Assembly: GCA_005884665.1 (NCBI GenBank)
Contig: VBAT01000010.1
Span: 458,901 to 519,360 of the forward strand
Direction of reading: 5' to 3'
From: Bacteroidota bacterium
Lineage (GTDB): Bacteria; Bacteroidota; Bacteroidia; Chitinophagales; Chitinophagaceae
DNA length: 60,460 nt
The stretch's first letter is position 1; each line of letters opens with the position of its first letter. A program made the position numbers and the translations under genes. The notes beneath the pieces are model-generated. The model searched no databases. It was not told where the DNA came from and was given only the letters and a program-made list of their open reading frames with translations. This document shows positions 54,938-60,460 of the stretch, piece by piece.

Positions 54938-55843
54938 TTATTCGCGATTAGCTATTTTAGAGTCAACCGGGATCTCTGCTTTCACAATTACGTCGTTCTT
55001 TACCGGTGCGTTATTGGTAGCTATTTCAGTGGCAGTCGCTTTTTCTCTCTGGACTTTTAATCCTTCAACAAAGGCCAACATCGTTTTTTTATAAGCAATA
55101 GCCTCTTCCCTGGTTACCGTTGTAACGCTTCCCTGGCCTTCAAAGAAATAATGCGTAGCGACGAATCTTTTCACATGACCTCTTGTTTCCGCCGGAAGGA
55201 AATTTTGCAATTTCCAAAAATTGCGGCTGCCAGATTTTTTAATGGCATCCATAACTTTTCCCGGACCGCTGTTATATGAAGCGATGACAAGCAACCAGTC
55301 ATTGAATATGGCGTGCAGGTCCCTGAGATACTTTGCCGCGGCCACTGTACTTTTGAAAAAATGTGTACGCTCATCGTTTTTCCGGGTGACCTTCAGGGAA
55401 AGAAGACGGGCTGTTTCAGGCATCAATTGCCAGGCGCCTCTTGCGCCAACGTGAGAAAGGGCTTTTGTGTTTAACTCTGATTCTACCACGGCCAGGTATT
55501 TTAATTCCTGCGGCAGGCCATATTTACTAAACACAGCATCCGTGATCTTAAAATAAGATACACTCTTGCTTTTGATTGCCTGCAGATCTTCGCTGTTACT
55601 TGCCAGGTATTTTTTTACATACGAGGCAGCTTGTTTGTTCATGCTGATACAGGGTGCACTCAACAGGTCGGTTTCGGAAGCACCGTTCAGTTTTAACAGT
55701 ACGGTGTCAAAGCTCAACGGTTGCGTGCTACTGCTGTCGTTTGCAGAAGAACTGCCGACCTGGCGGGCGGCTACGCTCACAAGCGCAATTAGGAGAAGCA
55801 AACCGTTTCCGATAAGAGCTCTTTTCGTCAATTTCCGTTTCAT
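54938..55843 (-). CDS. Lytic transglycosylase (SLT/MltD-like)
   Basis: The protein is 301 residues with an N-terminal hydrophobic anchor/signal (LIGNGLLLLIALVSVAA). The SLT domain shows YLAVVESELNTKALSHVGARGAWQLMPETAR (catalytic Glu in ESE), KYLRDLHAIFNDWLLVIASYNSGPGKV, and FLPAETRGHVKRFVATHYF. It cleaves peptidoglycan glycan strands in the periplasm. No LysM domain is present, unlike full MltD; it is closer to the catalytic part only. Confidence 0.93.
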   Translation of the reverse strand: MKRKLTKRALIGNGLLLLIALVSVAARQVGSSSANDSSSTQPLSFDTVLLKLNGASETDLLSAPCISMNKQAASYVKKYLASNSEDLQAIKSKSVSYFKITDAVFSKYGLPQELKYLAVVESELNTKALSHVGARGAWQLMPETARLLSLKVTRKNDERTHFFKSTVAAAKYLRDLHAIFNDWLLVIASYNSGPGKVMDAIKKSGSRNFWKLQNFLPAETRGHVKRFVATHYFFEGQGSVTTVTREEAIAYKKTMLAFVEGLKVQREKATATEIATNNAPVKNDVIVKAEIPVDSKIANRE

Positions 55844-56449
55844 TTGTTTTCATTTTCGGGATCATTAATGCCGACGCTTAGGGTTTGGATCTCCTGATTC
55901 ATCATACTTGGAAGTGTAAACTGCCGGGCTACGGACTTTAGGGTTTTTCGTTTCCGGAAATTTACACTGTCAACTAGAGCGAAAGTACCCTGTAAAACCC
56001 GCCCCGCATAGCTTTCAGCCCATAGGAGATTTACGATGACAGCGTAGGCAGGTGGTAACCATGATCTTTAGACCGAAAAAAATTTTACTGAAATTTAGTC
56101 ATGGTTATATGGCAGATACAAGTGTTTGTGTCGTAAAAACCCGTTTAGTGTTGTGGCTCAAAACGGTAGAATCACTTGTCGTTACTACGACATCTCATCT
56201 ACTTTTTAACAGCTTTTAAGTGGTTTCATGTTAAGAGTAAACCAGTGTTAGAGCTAGAAAATCGGTGCCTATAACAGCAGATTTTCGTCTTTTTGTAATT
56301 TAGAAATTACAGGAAAACAATACAGGGAACTACTGTTTCGTTTTGGTAATTAGTGTTCCTTTGATTGTTAATTTAAAAACCTGTGAGCCTGATGAAACAA
56401 CTATAAAAAAGTAAGTCCTATTAAAACACCATCACAAATTCGCCACCTT
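55844..56449. promoter_or_regulatory. Divergent intergenic region
   Basis: About 600 bp between the transglycosylase (leftwards) and the HATPase-like gene (rightwards). I see no gene. It holds the inverted repeat 56056-56107 and otherwise AT-rich sequence. It presumably carries both promoters, but no clear -7 box was found. Confidence 0.4.
56056..56107. repeat. TAACCATGA inverted repeat
   Basis: TAACCATGA (56056-56064) and TCATGGTTA (56099-56107) are perfect 9-bp arms, 34 bp apart, with an A/T-rich interior. It may be an operator or a hairpin. Confidence 0.5.
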
Positions 56450-56902
56450 ATGAGACAGCAATTTCACACCAGCTTTGCCGATACCACCATCCCCGGCACT
56501 TCGCTACAATCATTGATCAATCATGTTTTGAGACACTCACTCAGCGAATTGCTTCGCATGAGCGATAGCTCTGTCATGAACGAAATACCCAACGAACTCT
56601 ACCTCTTCGTTGATGAAAATAAAATAGCTCCTATCATCACTGAGTTACTTACCACCGTTCTAAATAATGCCCGAAAAGGTCGCATTCATATCCGGGCTGA
56701 CAGGTTCAGGGATATCGTCATTCTTGAAATTATGGACGAAAGCAACTATAATGGCTATGCTTTGGAGAACAGTATCCTGTCGTTAGAACCGCTTGCAAGA
56801 ATGATAGGCGGGTATATCAGCATCAGGGGTAAACATCAGCTTGAAACAACAATTTCCTTCAGTTTTCCTAACCAGCCCAATGGTATGAATTGGGAAAGTT
56901 GA
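56450..56902 (+). CDS. Orphan HATPase_c-like protein with degenerate ATP site
   Basis: The protein is 150 residues with no histidine box. Residues about 40-145 look like a histidine-kinase ATPase fold: IITELLTTVLNNARKGRIHIRAD resembles the N-box, and LARMIGGYISIRGKHQLETTISFSFP the final G2-type strand-turn. The usual DxGxG box is replaced by MDESNYNG, so nucleotide binding is doubtful. It could be an adaptor or anti-sigma-like protein. A full histidine kinase lies 1.6 kb further on the other strand. Family call only. Confidence 0.6.
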   Translation: MRQQFHTSFADTTIPGTSLQSLINHVLRHSLSELLRMSDSSVMNEIPNELYLFVDENKIAPIITELLTTVLNNARKGRIHIRADRFRDIVILEIMDESNYNGYALENSILSLEPLARMIGGYISIRGKHQLETTISFSFPNQPNGMNWES

Positions 56903-56908
56903 GAAGGT

Positions 56909-57304
56909 TTACCAGCCTGCATCCAATTTTACGGCTTCTTTCACAAGCCTGGTAATCGCTTTTTCATTTATCTCTTCCGGGGTATAAAAAATTTTATAGA
57001 ATATCTGCTTATTAGTTCCGTGTATAAGATAGTTGTCTGAATCACGAAGCTTGTTTCCATACCAGAAGCCCAGTAACACTCCTTTTTGAATACCCCCACG
57101 GGGGACCGTCGCCGGCCAGATGATGCAAATTCCTTTTTTGCCATAGAAGAAAGGAACATTATACGAGATCTTCTCTTTGCAGTAAGACGGCAGGTTTTCC
57201 AGTATGATCTGCCTTAATACATCGACGATAATGCGCTCATGTTCGGGAAGCAATTCAAATAATTCTACAAGTGATCTGATCTTTATTGGTGAAGAAGGCC
57301 TCAT
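56909..57304 (-). CDS. DUF1801 domain protein
   Basis: The protein is 131 residues from the ATG at 57304; an alternative at 57328 adds 8 residues. LFELLPEHERIIVDVLRQIILENLPSYCKEKISYNVPFFYGKKGICIIWP is the DUF1801 pattern. The family resembles YdhG-like small proteins; function is unknown. It lies between the HATPase-like gene, which converges on it, and the pectate-lyase-like gene on the same strand. Confidence 0.85.
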   Translation of the reverse strand: MRPSSPIKIRSLVELFELLPEHERIIVDVLRQIILENLPSYCKEKISYNVPFFYGKKGICIIWPATVPRGGIQKGVLLGFWYGNKLRDSDNYLIHGTNKQIFYKIFYTPEEINEKAITRLVKEAVKLDAGW

Positions 57305-57335
57305 GAATGTTGTAATAACGCAAGACAATATGAAG

Positions 57336-58436
57336 CTAATGACAATTTAGTAATGAGACTTTATTTACCAGGGCCTGGTCTGAGATATCAAGTGGCTGAC
57401 AACCGGCCCCGGCAAGGACGATTGTTGCCGCTTCACAGGCATTTTGCGTAGTTACCTGCGCCCATGCAGGAATTGGCCATAACGGGTGGTTACTGCTGCT
57501 ATTTGGATTAATGCTGGCATTACCGCTGATATTACCGGAAAGATATCCCCGGGCATTGCTGCTGTTATGATTAAATTCAATAGGGTTGTCATTCATTACA
57601 CCATCGGTCTGGTAAAAATTATTGACGAAGTTGGCTGTGCCACCATAGTCGATAGCACTCCCATATCCATAACCGGATCCCCCATTGGCTCCCCAGTTCC
57701 ATACGATATTGCAACGGAAATCAACCATCATGTTGTCTGTATTGAGATTATCGGAGCAATGTACGAGTGGGTTTCTTTCCCCTACACCGGCAGCGCTCCG
57801 GCTTGCAAAAAGATTATGATGAATGCTGATATCTTTTGTTCCTTCATAAGCTATAAGCATGGCTCCAGACCATCCTGGCTGACCGCCACCGATAATGCTG
57901 TTTTGTACAGTGATATTATAAGCTCCCGCGGTGATATCAAAATTGCCATCATTACTTCCAGAGACTGAAATATGATCAAATAGCATGTTGTACCCGTTTA
58001 CCACATTTAAGCCATCATTGCCGGAATTCCTGACGCGGATACTTTTGACGATGATATCATGGCACCCGTTCTGGAACGAAAGACAATTGGCACTATTGCC
58101 ATTGTCAAGTGTGATGCCCGGGGATGGAGCCGTACTGCCGTCAATAGTAAGATTGAATACAGGGAATTCATTGGAACTATCCCATTGGAAATTCATGATC
58201 GTACCACTTACATCAAAGACAATGATTCGATCGCTTCCTATTGCATTATAGAGCGACCCCGGACCAGCAGAATCCAGGTTGGTAACATGAACCGTAATTT
58301 TGCCAGTGCCGCCTGTAGTTATCGAACCAAAGCCTTCAAATGACCGGGGAACTGTTTTAGCAGTAGTACTTACGTCCCTTTCGCATGAAAAGAACAACAG
58401 GAAATAGAGAGGAAGGTAAACAGCTTTTTTTGGCAT
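57336..58436 (-). CDS. Pectate-lyase-like right-handed beta-helix lipoprotein
   Basis: The protein is 366 residues from the ATG at 58436, with a lipobox FFSC (Cys18); the upstream ATG at 58454 adds 6 residues. GFGSITTGGTGKITVHVTNLDSAGPGSL and DRIIVFDVSGTIMNF start the PL1-type helix. Then come SFQNGCHDIIVKSIRVRNSGNDGLNV, DHISVSGSNDGNFDITAGAYNITVQNSII and IHHNLFASRSA, which match the pectate lyase core. The usual basic active-site residue of PL1 (an Arg) is not obvious by eye. It is surface-anchored and probably a polysaccharide lyase, but activity is unproven. Confidence 0.82.
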   Translation of the reverse strand: MPKKAVYLPLYFLLFFSCERDVSTTAKTVPRSFEGFGSITTGGTGKITVHVTNLDSAGPGSLYNAIGSDRIIVFDVSGTIMNFQWDSSNEFPVFNLTIDGSTAPSPGITLDNGNSANCLSFQNGCHDIIVKSIRVRNSGNDGLNVVNGYNMLFDHISVSGSNDGNFDITAGAYNITVQNSIIGGGQPGWSGAMLIAYEGTKDISIHHNLFASRSAAGVGERNPLVHCSDNLNTDNMMVDFRCNIVWNWGANGGSGYGYGSAIDYGGTANFVNNFYQTDGVMNDNPIEFNHNSSNARGYLSGNISGNASINPNSSSNHPLWPIPAWAQVTTQNACEAATIVLAGAGCQPLDISDQALVNKVSLLNCH

Positions 58437-58510
58437 GAGTGGGCTTGTAGACACTTACAGATAACGATTAATTATCATTTTTATTTTGTTCGAAATAAGC
58501 GTTACGGACC

Positions 58511-60328
58511 TTAGAGCCTAAACTCAATAAACACCCTGCAGCCGTGACCGGTACTACTTTCAATAGTAACTTCGCCATTATAGGCTTCAGCCCTGTGAAT
58601 GATATTATTTAGCCCTATACCCTTTGCTTTTTGTTTAGGGTCAAACCCCTTACCGTCGTCAGCGATCTCAAGAGTTAATTTACCATTCTGTTGCTCCATG
58701 GACAACTTTACCTTCTTCGCCTGTGCATACTTGATGATATTGCTAAATTGTTCCTGGATGATACGGTAGATATTTATTTTGAGACCTTCCCTGATCAATT
58801 CTTCAAAGATCTTTATATCGAGGTCTACAATAACCCCGGTAAGCTTAAAATCAAGCGCCAGGTTTTCAATCGAATCATGCAAGCTCAGGTCCGCAAGTGC
58901 TGGCGGTACCAACGACCAGGAGAGTTTCCTGATCTCTTTGATAGCTGCTACTGTAGCCTGTATTCCTTTATCGATAAGTTTCTTATCCGCTTCTGCAGCG
59001 GGTTGGATATTTTTCAGGCACAAGTGCGTTACAGCAAGTAGCTGGTTTACGTTATCGTGCAACTCTCTCCCGACCTCGGCGCGGTATTTTTCCTGGGCCT
59101 CCATCGAGGCCCGGCTGATCTCGTGCTGCCGGTTCATTCTCGACCGGATCAATTGCTCCTGCAACTGCAGGTTTTCCGTAACATCATGGATCGTTATGAG
59201 GAAAGCCTGTTTGCCTTTATAGCTGATCTCTGAAATAAATGGCTCTACCTGGATTATTTCACCATTTTTTTTCCTGTGTGCCCGGATAGTCCTGTCTGCG
59301 CCAAACAAACCTTTGTCCAGTTGCTGCTTTATTTTATCATGGTCTTCAGCGGGGCGGAGATCAAAAGCTGTGAGTTGCAAAAATTCTTCCCGTGAATAGC
59401 CATAAAGTGCAAGCGCGGTATTATTTATTTCGAGACATTTCAGTGTTTCCTTGTCGAGGATGCCATTCGCAAAAGGACTGTCATTGAACAAACTTTTGTA
59501 CTGGCTTTCCGATTCCCGAAGGATATTTTCTGTTCTTTTCTTCTCCGTGATGTCCTGAACAGTACCGATCGCGCTTACAGCCCTGGATTCGTCGTTGAAC
59601 TCGAAATGACCACGTTCGCTTACCCATTTTTCGCCTGCAGGAGTAACAATGCGGTGATCAATTTCAAACAATCCTTTTGTCAATCCTTCCTGCCAGCAAT
59701 CCTCCACATTCTCGCGGTCATCCGGATGTAATAGCGATGAGTACAATTCAGAGGTGATAATGGTCCCCACAGGCAGTTCATAAATGCGGTAAGTTTCTTC
59801 CGACCAATCCACGATATTGGTGACAATATTCATGTACCAGCTACCAGTCTTCGCCACCCGTTGCGCATCCTTCAACTGCTGTTCGCGTATCATCATCTCG
59901 CTTTGAACCGCGATCAGTTGTTCTTCATGTTCTTTTTGAACCGTGACCAGGTTAAAAACAGCGAGATACTGAAAGACCTGGCCGTTCTTATCAAGCACCG
60001 GTGTAATGACTGAATCAATCCAGTAATAAGTCCCATCCCTTGCTTTATTTTTTATCTCTCCGCGCCATGGTTTACCGTGGCTGATCGTTTCCCACATTTC
60101 TTTAAAAAATTCTGGTGGATGATGACCGCTGTTGAGAATTCGATGTGTATTGCCGATCAGGTCAGCTGAAGAGTATTTCGAGATCTCTATAAACTTTTCG
60201 TTTACATAAATAATCCTCCCTGACGTGTCGGTTACAGATACTATTGCCGCAACGTTTACTGCAGCCCTGTAAGCCTGTAACGTCGTTGATAATTCTTCAT
60301 ATTTTCTCAGCAATGAATCTGTGGGCAT
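58511..60328 (-). CDS. PAS-domain sensor histidine kinase (HisKA_3 type)
   Basis: The protein is 605 residues, predicted soluble. Three PAS-type domains are visible: about 15-130 (VSVTDTSGRIIYVNEKFIE), about 150-265 (AKTGSWYMNIVTNIVDWSEETYRIYEL) and about 275-390 (YKSLFNDSPFANGILDKETL). The HisKA_3 box follows: YRAEVGRELHDNVNQLLAV (His424). The C-terminal HATPase has DDGKGFDPKQKAKGIGLNNI. It is a NarX/DegS-like kinase that should pair with a LuxR-type response regulator, which is not in the window. The signal sensed is unknown. Confidence 0.94.
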   Translation of the reverse strand: MPTDSLLRKYEELSTTLQAYRAAVNVAAIVSVTDTSGRIIYVNEKFIEISKYSSADLIGNTHRILNSGHHPPEFFKEMWETISHGKPWRGEIKNKARDGTYYWIDSVITPVLDKNGQVFQYLAVFNLVTVQKEHEEQLIAVQSEMMIREQQLKDAQRVAKTGSWYMNIVTNIVDWSEETYRIYELPVGTIITSELYSSLLHPDDRENVEDCWQEGLTKGLFEIDHRIVTPAGEKWVSERGHFEFNDESRAVSAIGTVQDITEKKRTENILRESESQYKSLFNDSPFANGILDKETLKCLEINNTALALYGYSREEFLQLTAFDLRPAEDHDKIKQQLDKGLFGADRTIRAHRKKNGEIIQVEPFISEISYKGKQAFLITIHDVTENLQLQEQLIRSRMNRQHEISRASMEAQEKYRAEVGRELHDNVNQLLAVTHLCLKNIQPAAEADKKLIDKGIQATVAAIKEIRKLSWSLVPPALADLSLHDSIENLALDFKLTGVIVDLDIKIFEELIREGLKINIYRIIQEQFSNIIKYAQAKKVKLSMEQQNGKLTLEIADDGKGFDPKQKAKGIGLNNIIHRAEAYNGEVTIESSTGHGCRVFIEFRL

Positions 60329-60460
60329 AATTCCTGACTTTATGATCGGTTCCTGCCGGTGGCTTGAAGTACTCTAATATAATAAATCCGCCTTACTAAA
60401 TTAACCTTTTGACCTGAACGCGCTAACCAGTTATCTTCTAATGGCGTATATCAGTTCATC

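Overview
The window looks like a chromosomal segment of a Bacteroidota bacterium, most likely a Chitinophagaceae-type organism. This rests on the gene families present: YYPFG/SVDP-type RHS tips, a UpxY-type NusG paralogue, a Wzi-type capsule porin, DUF2452, an HsdR_N-like nuclease, a short AMP nucleosidase, GH116 and many lipoproteins. Several starts are TTG or GTG, Shine-Dalgarno sequences are weak, and one good Bacteroidota promoter (TTG-N19-TAnnTTTG) can be seen. I see no rRNA, tRNA or CRISPR array.

Region 1 (1-4.7 kb) is a polymorphic-toxin locus. The 3' end of an RHS gene with a candidate lipoprotein immunity gene faces a second RHS tip on the opposite strand. The second tip carries a metzincin-type zinc protease signature and is followed by a haem-binding CxxCH lipoprotein. 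The second tip has no RHS core. It begins in a perfect 52-bp inverted copy of the RHS core/tip junction of the first gene, in the same reading phase. A tyrosine recombinase lies 125 bp beyond that repeat. I read this as a possible invertible RHS-tip cassette, and it is the most interesting part of the window.

Region 2 (5.0-26.8 kb) is an exopolysaccharide locus, nearly all on the + strand: a beta-helix polysaccharide-lyase-like protein, Wza, Wzc tyrosine kinase, Wzx, Wzy, three GT4 enzymes, a WcaF-like acetyltransferase, a GT2, VanZ, an FkbM methyltransferase, Wzi, WcaI, UpxY, Gmd and a WcaJ-like initiating transferase. It ends in an intrinsic terminator. The logic is Wzx/Wzy-dependent: WcaJ primes undecaprenyl phosphate, the glycosyltransferases build the repeat, Wzx flips it, Wzy polymerises, Wzc/Wza control length and export, and Wzi anchors or assembles at the outer membrane. 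UpxY sits inside the locus behind a 630-bp leader with two predicted hairpins.

Region 3 (26.8-35.5 kb) holds a methyltransferase, a rhomboid protease, a Crp/Fnr regulator, a frameshifted membrane-protein gene, a YncE-propeller/phosphoesterase protein and a GH116 glycosidase. Region 4 (35.5-38.3 kb) is a minus-strand, visibly AT-rich set: AHSA1, XAC2610-like, a cytochrome c lipoprotein, a hypothetical protein and a CPBP protease. Region 5 (38.5-53.9 kb) is mostly housekeeping: queA, a very large TraB/GumN-headed protein, a double-ABC oligopeptide ATPase, AMP nucleosidase, a LolA-like protein, pdxJ, a lipocalin-like/DUF2452 fusion, an e(P4)-type acid phosphatase, PAP2, and two paralogues of a small unnamed 91-residue family. 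Region 6 (54-60.3 kb) holds a lytic transglycosylase, an orphan HATPase-like protein, DUF1801, a pectate-lyase-like lipoprotein and a PAS-rich histidine kinase.

Several families of short dispersed repeats fill the gaps from 21 kb onward, and in places they appear inside coding sequence. The two apparent frameshifts (18.9 kb and 29.57 kb) could be real or sequencing errors.
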